In this document: piece after piece, positions 1 through 7,749 of the stretch | How positions within the stretch are numbered: position 1 is the stretch's first letter | How the letters are laid out: each line of letters opens with the position of its first letter | Assembly (NCBI GenBank): GCA_049688015.1 | Contig: JBAVJZ010000010.1 | Span: forward strand, 1 to 42,862 | Source: CSP1-8 sp049688015 | GTDB lineage: Bacteria; Desulfobacterota; Deferrimicrobia; Deferrimicrobiales; Deferrimicrobiaceae | Length of the DNA: 42,862 nucleotides | Reading direction: 5' to 3' | Notes under the pieces: generated by a model | What the model was told of the DNA's origin: nothing | The model's database searches: none | What the model saw: only the letters and a program-made list of their open reading frames with translations | Made by a program: the position numbers and the translations under genes

Positions 1-682
1 CCCCCGCCTCGATCGTCATGTTGCAGATCGTCATTCGGGCTTCCATCGACAATCTGCGGACGGCTTCCCCCGCGTACTCGATGGCGTATCCCGTCCCCCC
101 CCCCGCACCGATTTTCGCGATGATCGCCAGGATCAGGTCTTTCGCGGAGACGCCGACCCCCAAGGCTCCCGCGGCGGTGATCCGCATCTCCCGGGGCCTT
201 GTCTGCCACAGCGTCTGGGTGGCGAGGGCGTGCTCCACCTCCGAGGTCCCGATCCCGAATGCGACCGCCCCGAAGGCGCCGAGGGTGGAGGTGTGGGAAT
301 CGCCGCACACCGCCGTAACCCCGGGCAGGATCAGTCCGTTTTCCGGGCCCGTGACATGGACGATCCCCTGGCGGATGTCATCCATGTCGAACAGGGTGAT
401 GCCCGCTTCCCTTGCATTCTCCCGCAGCGTCTCGAGCTGCACCCGGCTGTCCGGGTCCTCGATCCGCTCCAGCCGGTCCGGCGAGGTGGGTACGTTGTGG
501 TCCGGAACCGCCAGCAGCGAAAAGGGGCGGCGGACCTTCCGCCGCGCCAGCCGGAGGGCCTCGAAAGCCTGTGGGCTCGTGACCTCGTGAACCAGGTGGC
601 GGTCGATATAGAGGAGGCAGAGACCGCCCTCCCGCTCCGTCACGACATGCCTGTCCCAGATCTTGCGAATGATGGACGCCAT
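1..682 (-). CDS. leuC: 3-isopropylmalate dehydratase large subunit, N-terminal part (runs off left edge)
   Basis: Large subunit of isopropylmalate isomerase (LeuCD), an aconitase-family 4Fe-4S enzyme that converts 2-isopropylmalate to 3-isopropylmalate in leucine synthesis in the cytoplasm. I translated the minus strand by hand: it begins MASIIRKIWDRHVV, then shows LLYIDRHLVHEVTSPQAF, GIVHVTGPE, the cluster-site segment VCGDSHTSTLGAFGA, GIGTSEVEHALATQT and GGTGYAIEYAGEAVRRLSME. These match E. coli-type LeuC closely and in order. About 227 codons are present; the C-terminal half lies beyond position 1. The ATG at 682 has a weak AGGA-like signal just upstream and a sensible N-terminus. It diverges from ilvD with 180 bp between the starts, so branched-chain amino acid genes sit on both sides. 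Confidence 0.95.
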   Translation of the reverse strand, partial: MASIIRKIWDRHVVTEREGGLCLLYIDRHLVHEVTSPQAFEALRLARRKVRRPFSLLAVPDHNVPTSPDRLERIEDPDSRVQLETLRENAREAGITLFDMDDIRQGIVHVTGPENGLILPGVTAVCGDSHTSTLGAFGAVAFGIGTSEVEHALATQTLWQTRPREMRITAAGALGVGVSAKDLILAIIAKIGAGGGTGYAIEYAGEAVRRLSMEARMTICNMTIEAG

Positions 683-862
683 AAATCCTACGATGCAGTA
701 TTCCGGAAGCGCGATTCTTCCCGGGAGATTTGCCCCGGGGGACCAGGGGAAAGCATAACTATTCGTAAATGGAAAGAAACTCCTCCCCCGCCGCGTGCAT
801 CTATTTCCCATTCGGGAAGAGCACGTAGGTTCCGCCACTTTTTCGGATCAGGAGCACATAAG

Positions 863-2578
863 ATGGCTCGGACACGGAAACACCGAAGCAGCCTGCTCAC
901 CGGAACTCCCGGAGGGGCGGATTGGGCCAAGAGAGCGGCGGCGCGCGCCATGCTCCGCGCCGTCGATTTCACGGACGAGGATTTCGTAAAGCCGATCGTC
1001 ACGGTGGCCTGCCCCTTCACGAACGCCACCCCCTGCAACGACCATATCCGCGATCTCGGCGACATCATTTTCCAGGAGACCGGCGAATCCGGGGGCAAGC
1101 CGTTTCTCTTCGGCACGCCCGTCATCAGCGACGGGGAGACGATGGGGATGGAGGGGATGAAATACTCCCTGATGTCCCGGGACCTCATCGCCGACTGCAT
1201 CGAGACCATGCACGAGGGGTACGCCGCGGACGGCATTCTCACGCTTTCGGGGTGCGACAAGAGCATCCCGGGCGCACTCATGCCCATCCTTCGCAACAAC
1301 GGCATCGGGTTGACCCTGTACGGGGGAACGATCCTTCCGGGGAGCTGGCAGGGGGAGGACCTGACCATCGTGAGCACCTTCGAGGCGGTGGGGGCCCACG
1401 GAGCGGGAAAGATCACGGATAAACAATTGCACGAAGTGGAATGCCACTCCTGCCCCGGCGCCGGTTCGTGCGGCGGGATGTACACGGCCAACACGATGGC
1501 ATCGGTGATCGAGGCGATGGGAATGAGCGTCCCGGGGTCCGCCTCGCACGCTGCGGTGGACCGGGAGAACCGGATCTCGGCGGAGAAGCACAAGGATTGC
1601 ATCGATTCCGTCCGGGCGCTGGAGGTTCTGCTGGACCGGGGAATCCGCTCGCGCGACATCGCGACGAAGGAGGCGTTCGAAAACGCCATCGCCGTGATGA
1701 TGGCGCTGGGCGGCTCGACGAACGGCATCCTCCACATCCTGGCGCTGGCCCACGAGGCCCAGGTGCCGCTCGCGCTGGACGATTTCCAGCGGATCGGGCA
1801 AAACGTTCCGCTGCTGGGGAACTTCAAGCCCTTTGGGAAATACGTCATGGCGGACCTGGACCGGATCGGCGGCATCCCGATGGTGATGAAGACGCTGCTC
1901 GGCGCGGGGCTTCTCCACGGAGAGTGCCTTACCGTCACGGGAAAGACGGTTGCGGAAAACCTGGCAGGCGCGACGACGGTCCCGGGCGGCCAGGACATCT
2001 GTTTCCCGCCGGAGCGCCCTTATGCTCCGCCCGGACGGCACATCATGGTCATCCGGGGGAACCTCGCTCCGGAAGGAGCGGTCCTCAAGCTGAGCGGAAA
2101 GGAGCTGGATCACCACACGGGACCGGCGCGGGTCTTCGAGCGCGAAGAGGATGCGCTGGACGCGATCCTCTCCGGCGCTATCCGGAAAGGCGACGTGATC
2201 GTAATCCGGTACGAAGGCCCGAAGGGCGGACCGGGGATGCGGGAGATGCTCTCCCCTTCCGCCGCCCTCATGGGCGCCGGCCTGGGGAAAGACGTCGCGC
2301 TGATCACCGACGGCCGGTTCTCGGGAGGCACGCACGGGATCATGGTCGGACACATCGCCCCCGAGGCGCAGGCGGGAGGGCCGATCGCAATCGTCAGGGA
2401 AGGCGACCGGATCACCATCAACCCGAAGGACCGTTCGATTTCCCTCGAAGCGGGAGATGCGGAAATCGCCGCGCGTCTATCCCGGTGGAAGGCTCCGGAG
2501 CCGAAGTACTTGCGCGGCGTCATGGGAAAATACGCAAAACTCGTGGGCAGCGCGTCGTACGGCGCGGTGACAAGCTAG
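863..2578 (+). CDS. ilvD: Dihydroxy-acid dehydratase
   Basis: Fe-S dehydratase that turns 2,3-dihydroxy-isovalerate and 2,3-dihydroxy-3-methylvalerate into the 2-keto acids, the third common step of valine/isoleucine synthesis. The 571-residue product has the normal family length. Visible family motifs in order: TVACPFTNATPCNDHIRDL (first cluster cysteine), SGCDKSIPG, CHSCPGAGSCGGMYTANTM (further cluster cysteines), GGSTNGILHILALAHEA and GRFSGGTHGIMVGHIAPEA. I chose the ATG at 863 because AGGAG lies about 9 nt upstream and the reading frame further upstream does not resemble the family. ilvB follows after 28 bp on the same strand, so the two are probably co-transcribed with ilvN. No ilvC is present in the cluster. 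Confidence 0.96.
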   Translation: MARTRKHRSSLLTGTPGGADWAKRAAARAMLRAVDFTDEDFVKPIVTVACPFTNATPCNDHIRDLGDIIFQETGESGGKPFLFGTPVISDGETMGMEGMKYSLMSRDLIADCIETMHEGYAADGILTLSGCDKSIPGALMPILRNNGIGLTLYGGTILPGSWQGEDLTIVSTFEAVGAHGAGKITDKQLHEVECHSCPGAGSCGGMYTANTMASVIEAMGMSVPGSASHAAVDRENRISAEKHKDCIDSVRALEVLLDRGIRSRDIATKEAFENAIAVMMALGGSTNGILHILALAHEAQVPLALDDFQRIGQNVPLLGNFKPFGKYVMADLDRIGGIPMVMKTLLGAGLLHGECLTVTGKTVAENLAGATTVPGGQDICFPPERPYAPPGRHIMVIRGNLAPEGAVLKLSGKELDHHTGPARVFEREEDALDAILSGAIRKGDVIVIRYEGPKGGPGMREMLSPSAALMGAGLGKDVALITDGRFSGGTHGIMVGHIAPEAQAGGPIAIVREGDRITINPKDRSISLEAGDAEIAARLSRWKAPEPKYLRGVMGKYAKLVGSASYGAVTS

Positions 2579-2606
2579 ATCTTCAAGGAAAACGGAGAAG
2601 AACCCA

Positions 2607-4313
2607 ATGGCCAGACGGAAGAAAACGATAAAGGGCGCGGAACTGATGTGCCGGTCCCTCGTGGATGAGGGGGTGACCTACCTGTTCGGGTATACCGGCG
2701 GGGCGATCATGCCGGTGTACGACGCGTTCCCGCAGTTCCCTACGCTTAAGCACGTCATGGTCCGCCATGAACAGGCGGCGGCGTTCGCTGCCCAGGGGAT
2801 GGCACGGGCCACGGGAAAGCCCGGTGTGTGCATCGCCACCTCCGGACCGGGCGCCACCAACCTGATGACCGGGATCGCGGACGCCCACATGGACTCCGTC
2901 CCGATCGTCGCCCTCACGGGGCAGGTGGCGACCTCCGTGATCGGCACCGACGCGTTCCAGGAAAGCGACATCATCGGCATGCTGGTTCCGGTAACGAAAC
3001 AATCGTACATCCTTGACGACCCGTACGAAATTCCCAGGGTGGTGAAAGAGGCGTTCTACCTCGCCAACACGGGCCGGAAAGGACCGGTCAACATCGATTT
3101 CCCCAAGGACGTCGCGAACGCCGTGATCCCGGACGACGGCTTCGACACGACGATCCGCTACCCGGTGCCGGAACCGCCGGGGATCCGGAAGGATCAGCTC
3201 GACCGCGTGCAGAAACTGATGGCGGGGGCGAAGCGGCCGATCGTCTTCGTCGGACATGGCGTCATCCAGTCGGGGGCACAGGTCGAGGTGCGGCGGTTCC
3301 TCGAGCGTTCCCGCATGCCGTTTTCCTGCACCCTGCACGGGATCAGCGCCCTCTCCACCGATCATCCGCAAAATCTCGGGATGATGGGGATGCACGGGAC
3401 CGTGGAGGCCAACCGGGCGATCGAGCACGCCGACCTGATCATCGCGCTGGGGATGCGGTTCGACGACCGGGTGACGGGGAAGCTCGACGAGTACGCGCAG
3501 CATGCGGACGTGATCCACGTCGAGCAGGACCCGTCCGAAATCAACAAGAACGTCCGCGCGACGGTTGCCATCTACAGCGATCTCAAGCCCGCCGTCGTGG
3601 AGATGACGAAGATCGTGGCGCCAAAGCCGTACAGGGACTGGTACGCATTCGCGGCGAAAAACCGAAAGGAATGGGAGAAGATCGACCCGGTAAACAGCCG
3701 AAACGGAAAGGGAAACATGAAACCGCTCCTGATGGGTAGCGTTCTCCGGAAGCTTTCGGAGCTGACCGGGGGGAAGGATAACGTGGTCGCTGACGTCGGG
3801 CAGCACCAGATGTTCACGGCAAGGTATTACCGGTTTGAACGGTTCAACACGTGGTTCAACTCCGGGGGGCTGGGGTCGATGGGGTTTTCGGTACCGGCGG
3901 CGATGGGCGTGAAATTCGCCCGTCCCGGGGAGCGCGTGTGGGTGGTCGTCGGCGACGGCTCCTTCCAGATGAACATCCAGGAGCTGGGCACCATCATGGA
4001 GCAGAACATCGACATCAAGATCCTGCTTCTGAACAACAACTTTCTGGGGATGGTCCGCCAGTGGCAGGACCTGTTCCACGGAAGCCGGTTCGTCGGGACC
4101 CCGGTGAAGAACCCCGATTTCATCAAACTCGCCGCGGCATACGGGATCGCCGGGGAAAGGGTCAACGATGGGAAAGCGCTCGAGCCGGCCCTGCGGCGCG
4201 CAATGAGGCACAAGGGAGCATACCTGATCGAGATCGTGACGGACATGAATGAGATGATCCTGCCCATGATCCCGGCGGGCTCCCGGTTTTCCGACATGAG
4301 GGTCGCCCGATGA
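2607..4313 (+). CDS. ilvB: Acetolactate synthase, large (catalytic) subunit
   Basis: Thiamine-diphosphate enzyme that condenses two pyruvates, or pyruvate plus 2-ketobutyrate, to acetolactate or acetohydroxybutyrate. The 568 residues match the usual length. Seen in order: an N-terminal Pyr domain with YLFGYTGGAIMPVYD and the catalytic Glu in VRHEQAAAFAAQGMARATG, CIATSGPGATNLMTGIADA, the middle domain, and the PP domain with GDGSFQMNIQELGTIMEQ and LNNNFLGMVRQWQ (ThDP/Mg2+ site). The ATG at 2607 follows a purine-rich GGAGAAG signal. It overlaps ilvN by 4 bp (ATGA), which indicates translational coupling of catalytic and regulatory subunits. Confidence 0.95.
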   Translation: MARRKKTIKGAELMCRSLVDEGVTYLFGYTGGAIMPVYDAFPQFPTLKHVMVRHEQAAAFAAQGMARATGKPGVCIATSGPGATNLMTGIADAHMDSVPIVALTGQVATSVIGTDAFQESDIIGMLVPVTKQSYILDDPYEIPRVVKEAFYLANTGRKGPVNIDFPKDVANAVIPDDGFDTTIRYPVPEPPGIRKDQLDRVQKLMAGAKRPIVFVGHGVIQSGAQVEVRRFLERSRMPFSCTLHGISALSTDHPQNLGMMGMHGTVEANRAIEHADLIIALGMRFDDRVTGKLDEYAQHADVIHVEQDPSEINKNVRATVAIYSDLKPAVVEMTKIVAPKPYRDWYAFAAKNRKEWEKIDPVNSRNGKGNMKPLLMGSVLRKLSELTGGKDNVVADVGQHQMFTARYYRFERFNTWFNSGGLGSMGFSVPAAMGVKFARPGERVWVVVGDGSFQMNIQELGTIMEQNIDIKILLLNNNFLGMVRQWQDLFHGSRFVGTPVKNPDFIKLAAAYGIAGERVNDGKALEPALRRAMRHKGAYLIEIVTDMNEMILPMIPAGSRFSDMRVAR

Positions 4314-4867
4314 GACCGAAGAAATCGCACACCATCCTGGCGTTCGCCCACAACCAGCCGGGCGTACTGTACAAGCTGCTCTCCCTCATCCGGAAGAAGC
4401 GGTACAACGTCGAGACGATCACCGTCGGCCACACGCACGTCGACGCGGTGAGCCGGATGACGATCTCGTTTTCCCACGGCGAAGGGAACAAGATCGAGCA
4501 GATCGTCCAGCAGATCGACAAGATCACGGAAATCCCCAAGACCGAGGACGTGACCTACGCGGACGTGATCAACAGGGAGCTGGTCCTGTTGAAGGTGAAG
4601 GCGTCGCCCCAGGACCGCGTCCACGTCACGTCGACCACCCAGATCTTCGGCGGCAAGGTGATTTACGTGGCCCCCGCCCATATGATCGTGGAAATCACGG
4701 GAAAGCAGGAGAACGTCGACAACGCCTACCGTATGTTCGAGGAATTCGGGATCATAGGCGTGGCGCGGACCGGAGCCACGGTCATGTACCGGGAAGAGGA
4801 GGATATGGGACTGGACCGACTCGTTCTGCCCGTGGATCGGGTCGCACCCCTGAGGAAGAAGCGCTGA
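4310..4867 (+). CDS. ilvN: Acetolactate synthase, small (regulatory) subunit
   Basis: Regulatory partner of IlvB that normally gives valine feedback inhibition and raises catalytic activity. The 185-residue protein starts with an ACT domain (HTILAFAHNQPGVLYKLLSL, then VETITVGHTHVD), which is the allosteric ligand-binding fold, followed by the typical IlvN/IlvH C-terminal domain (RELVLLKVKA, GGKVIYVAPAHMIVEITG). This length is typical of the longer IlvH-like form. Its start codon overlaps the ilvB stop. An 88-bp gap follows before pckA; I see no clear terminator there, so read-through into pckA is possible. Family knowledge gives the role; the valine response itself cannot be read from sequence. 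Confidence 0.93.
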   Translation: MRPKKSHTILAFAHNQPGVLYKLLSLIRKKRYNVETITVGHTHVDAVSRMTISFSHGEGNKIEQIVQQIDKITEIPKTEDVTYADVINRELVLLKVKASPQDRVHVTSTTQIFGGKVIYVAPAHMIVEITGKQENVDNAYRMFEEFGIIGVARTGATVMYREEEDMGLDRLVLPVDRVAPLRKKR

Positions 4868-4955
4868 AGGCGGTCCTCGACCCCTCCGAGACTTCCCGGA
4901 TCGTCCTCCGCCTGTTTTCAGCCGGAACCCCCTGTTACCCGAAGGAGGAAGAGAG

Positions 4956-6572
4956 ATGAAAACCCATGGGTTCGGACCGGAGGGGAAGAATCTCGTTCAG
5001 CACGGGATCCTAAACCCAGAGGTCGTATGGTGGAACCTTCCCCCTTGCGCTCTCATTGAACATGCACTATACCGCCGGGAGGGTCACCTGGCGCTAAAGG
5101 GTCCCCTGGTGGTGCGGACGGGGGAGTACACGGGACGTTCCCCCAATGACCGGTTCTTCGCCCGGGATCCTTCGAGCGAGAAACGGATCTGGTGGGGAAA
5201 GACCAACCGCCCTTTCGACACGGAGAAGTACGAGCTGCTTCGCGGACGGCTTCTCTCCTATCTTGAGGGGAAGGAGATCTTCGCACAGGATTGCTTCATC
5301 GGGGCCGACAGGGAGCACAGGCTCCCGGTCCGGGTCATTACGGAGATGGCCTGGCACAACCTCTTTGTGCGCAACATGTTCCTCACCGACCCGGATCCGG
5401 AGATGCGCGCCCGGCACGTGCCGGAGTTCACGGTGATCGACGCTCCCGGGTTTCATTCGAGCCCCGAGATGGACGGCACGCGTTCCGAGGTCTTCATCCT
5501 CATCCATTTCGGGCGGCAGGAGGTTCTCATCGGGGGATCGTTGTACGCGGGAGAGATCAAGAAATCCCTGTTCACGGTGATGAATTATCTCCTTCCGGAA
5601 AAGGGCGTCCTGCCGATGCATTGCGCCGCCAATTTCTGGAAGGACGAAACCGACGTTGCCGTCCTGTTCGGGCTGTCGGGAACCGGGAAAACGACCCTGT
5701 CCGCCGACCCGGAACGGACGCTGGTGGGTGACGACGAACACGGGTGGAGCGACAAAGGGGTCTTCAATTTCGAGGGGGGGTGCTACGCGAAGGTCATCAG
5801 GCTTTCCCTGGAGGCGGAGCCCGAGATCTACCAAACGACCCGGATGTTCGGAACCATACTGGAAAACGTCGCCATGAGCACGGCCAACAGGCAGATCGAC
5901 CTGGACGATGGATCGCTGACCGAGAACACGCGCGCATCCTACCCTCTGTCCTCCATCCCCCGTTCGGCGACGCAGGGATCCGTTGGGCACCCCCGGCACA
6001 TTGTCATGCTCACGGCGGACGCCTTCGGCGTCCTTCCCCCCATCGCCGCCCTGGACCCCGCCCAGGCCATGTACCATTTTCTCTCCGGCTACACGGCCAA
6101 GGTGGCGGGCACCGAGCGGGGCCTCACCGAGCCGGAGGCGACGTTCAGCGCCTGTTTCGGAGGGCCTTTCATGGCTCTCCACCCCTCCGTCTATGCCGGG
6201 CTCCTGGGGGAGAAAATCACCCGGCACAAATCCCGCGTGTGGCTCATCAACACCGGCTGGACCGGCGGCCCGTACGGCACCGGCCACAGGATTTCGCTCC
6301 CCCTGACCCGGGCCATGCTGCGTGCCGCCCTCTCCGGCAGACTGGACGACGTCGAAACGAGGGATGACCCGTTCTTCGGGCTGCACGTTCCCACGTCGTG
6401 CCCCGACGTCCCGGCGGAAATGCTCGACCCCCGCACCACGTGGAAGGAGAAAGCGGCCTACGACGCGCAGGCGAAAAAACTGGCAGCGATGTTCGAGGCG
6501 AACTTCGCGCAGTTCGCGGACATGGTGCCGGTGGAAGTGCGAAATGCGGGACTCCCCCACCCGAACCCTTGA
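4956..6572 (+). CDS. pckA: Phosphoenolpyruvate carboxykinase (ATP)
   Basis: Cytoplasmic enzyme that interconverts oxaloacetate + ATP and phosphoenolpyruvate + CO2 + ADP, used in gluconeogenesis or in reverse for anaplerosis. The 538-residue length and motifs fit the ATP-dependent family: RTGEYTGRSPNDRF near the N-terminus, GGSLYAGEIKKSLF, the P-loop GLSGTGKTTLSADP (about residues 239-252), the metal-binding GDDEHGW just after it, and the C-terminal INTGWTGGPYGTG. A strong GAAGGAGG signal precedes the ATG at 4956. It lies behind ilvN, in front of the FecR/OmpA/CHASE2 cluster, and in the same window as mdh, so two neighbours handle oxaloacetate. Confidence 0.96.
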   Translation: MKTHGFGPEGKNLVQHGILNPEVVWWNLPPCALIEHALYRREGHLALKGPLVVRTGEYTGRSPNDRFFARDPSSEKRIWWGKTNRPFDTEKYELLRGRLLSYLEGKEIFAQDCFIGADREHRLPVRVITEMAWHNLFVRNMFLTDPDPEMRARHVPEFTVIDAPGFHSSPEMDGTRSEVFILIHFGRQEVLIGGSLYAGEIKKSLFTVMNYLLPEKGVLPMHCAANFWKDETDVAVLFGLSGTGKTTLSADPERTLVGDDEHGWSDKGVFNFEGGCYAKVIRLSLEAEPEIYQTTRMFGTILENVAMSTANRQIDLDDGSLTENTRASYPLSSIPRSATQGSVGHPRHIVMLTADAFGVLPPIAALDPAQAMYHFLSGYTAKVAGTERGLTEPEATFSACFGGPFMALHPSVYAGLLGEKITRHKSRVWLINTGWTGGPYGTGHRISLPLTRAMLRAALSGRLDDVETRDDPFFGLHVPTSCPDVPAEMLDPRTTWKEKAAYDAQAKKLAAMFEANFAQFADMVPVEVRNAGLPHPNP

Positions 6573-6641
6573 CATACGCCGGGAGGAAAGGCATAAAAAG
6601 TAAGGAGTATCGGGACCTTGACGGCCCGGAGAAGGGAGGCC

Positions 6642-7106
6642 ATGAGGGCCGCACGGAGCGTTGTTATCCTTCTGACTGCGATGTCCGTCCTGGCGCAGGG
6701 AGTTGCCGCCGCCGCCATAGACACCATCGGAACGGTGCGGTCCTCCACGGGAACTGCCGCTGTCATCCGCGGGGGCCAGGATCTGCCGGCAACCGCGGGG
6801 ACGAAGCTCCTCGCCGGCGACACCCTGACAACGGGTTCCGACGGATCGATGGGCGTGATCCTCCGGGACAATTCCACCCTCTCCCTCGGTCCGGATAGCC
6901 GCATCGTCATCGAGACATTCCTCTTCTCTCCCTATGAGGGGAAGCTCGGTCTGCTGGCACGCATCACCCGGGGAACCATGGCGTACCTTTCGGGTCTCAT
7001 CGGCAAGCTGGCCCCCGGGTCGGCCCGTTTCGAGACCCCGATGGCCTCCATCGGCATCCGGGGGACCCGGTTCGCGGTTAGGGTGGGCGGGCCAGGCCCC
7101 GAATGA
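6642..7106 (+). CDS. Exported FecR-domain protein (paralogue 1)
   Basis: A 154-residue secreted protein with an N-terminal signal peptide (basic start, VVILLTAMSVLAQGVAAA) followed by one FecR domain: GTVRSSTG, GTKLLAGDTLTTGSDGS, RDNSTLSLGPDS and ASIGIRGTRFAV. FecR domains bind partners in the periplasm; in iron uptake FecR senses FecA and controls a sigma factor. No TM helix, sigma factor or TonB receptor is adjacent, so this is a free-standing version. It lies 6 bp before an OmpA-type lipoprotein and close to a CHASE2/HD-GYP receptor, which suggests a three-part envelope sensor (inference). An in-frame TTG at 6618 with AAGGAG 10 nt upstream is an alternative start. The second copy at 19362 has the same leader arrangement and exactly the same length. 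Confidence 0.85.
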   Translation: MRAARSVVILLTAMSVLAQGVAAAAIDTIGTVRSSTGTAAVIRGGQDLPATAGTKLLAGDTLTTGSDGSMGVILRDNSTLSLGPDSRIVIETFLFSPYEGKLGLLARITRGTMAYLSGLIGKLAPGSARFETPMASIGIRGTRFAVRVGGPGPE

Positions 7107-7112
7107 GGCAGG

Positions 7113-7748
7113 ATGCGTAACCGCCCCCCAGGATCGGATCCCAAGGGGATGCCTCGCATCCTTGCGGCCTGCCTCGCCTTCCTGCTGCTTCTTTCCTCGT
7201 GCGCGTCATCCCGCAGAGATGTCATCGTTCTCCTCCCCGACGACCAGGGGAAAACCGGCGCTATCATCGTGTCGGGCGCAGGAGGCGAAAAAATCCTCTC
7301 CAAGCCCCGACAGACCGTAAGCGTCGCGTCCGGTGCCGCCCCGGGCGAGCCCACCGTCATGTCCACGGAGGAAGTTCGCTCCCTGGTCGGTCCCGCTCTT
7401 GAAGCTCTCCCCCAACCTCCTTTGCAGTTCATCCTGTATTTCAAGCACGACACCGCGGAACTCACCCGGCAATCGCGTGACGACCTGAAAAAGGTCGTGC
7501 GGACCATCCGGGAACGCAAGCCCGTGGACATCAGCGTGGTGGGCCATACCGACACGTTGGGATCCAAGAAATACAACTACCGGCTCTCCCTGGAGAGGGC
7601 GGAGGCGGTGGCCGCCCTTCTCATCAAGAACGGGACGGACCCCTCCATCATCGACATAACCTCTCATGGAAAGGACAACCCTCTCATCCCCACCGGCGAC
7701 CAGGTCTCCGAACCGCGGAACCGCCGCGTGGAGGTGACGGTGCGATAA
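7113..7748 (+). CDS. OmpA-family peptidoglycan-binding lipoprotein
   Basis: A 211-residue protein with a hydrophobic leader (ILAACLAFLLLLSSC) whose LSSC is a good lipobox, so it is probably an outer-membrane lipoprotein. After a linker of about 90 residues comes a C-terminal OmpA domain: LQFILYFKHDTAELT, ISVVGHTDTLGSKKYNYRLS, ERAEAV and the closing NRRVEVTVR. This fold binds meso-diaminopimelate in peptidoglycan; the conserved Asp/Arg positions are visible in GHTD and NRRVE. It sits between the FecR gene (6 bp away) and the CHASE2/HD-GYP gene (1 bp away), so the three are almost certainly one operon. A later ATG at 7149 is a possible alternative start and would keep the lipobox. Confidence 0.85.
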   Translation: MRNRPPGSDPKGMPRILAACLAFLLLLSSCASSRRDVIVLLPDDQGKTGAIIVSGAGGEKILSKPRQTVSVASGAAPGEPTVMSTEEVRSLVGPALEALPQPPLQFILYFKHDTAELTRQSRDDLKKVVRTIRERKPVDISVVGHTDTLGSKKYNYRLSLERAEAVAALLIKNGTDPSIIDITSHGKDNPLIPTGDQVSEPRNRRVEVTVR

Positions 7749-7749
7749 G

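Noticed and set aside
230..862. Upstream extension of the ilvD frame to 230
   Set aside because: The extension overlaps leuC on the opposite strand and has no similarity to dihydroxy-acid dehydratases; the ATG at 863 has its own ribosome site.
688..1998. 436-codon minus-strand ORF opposite ilvD
   Set aside because: Composition rich in Pro, Ser and Arg, typical of antisense frames in GC-rich genes; ilvD on the other strand is unambiguous.
4868..4955. T-box, attenuator or riboswitch in the branched-chain amino acid region
   Set aside because: No leader peptide rich in Leu/Val/Ile, no T-box core and no strong alternative hairpins were seen before ilvD or between ilvN and pckA.
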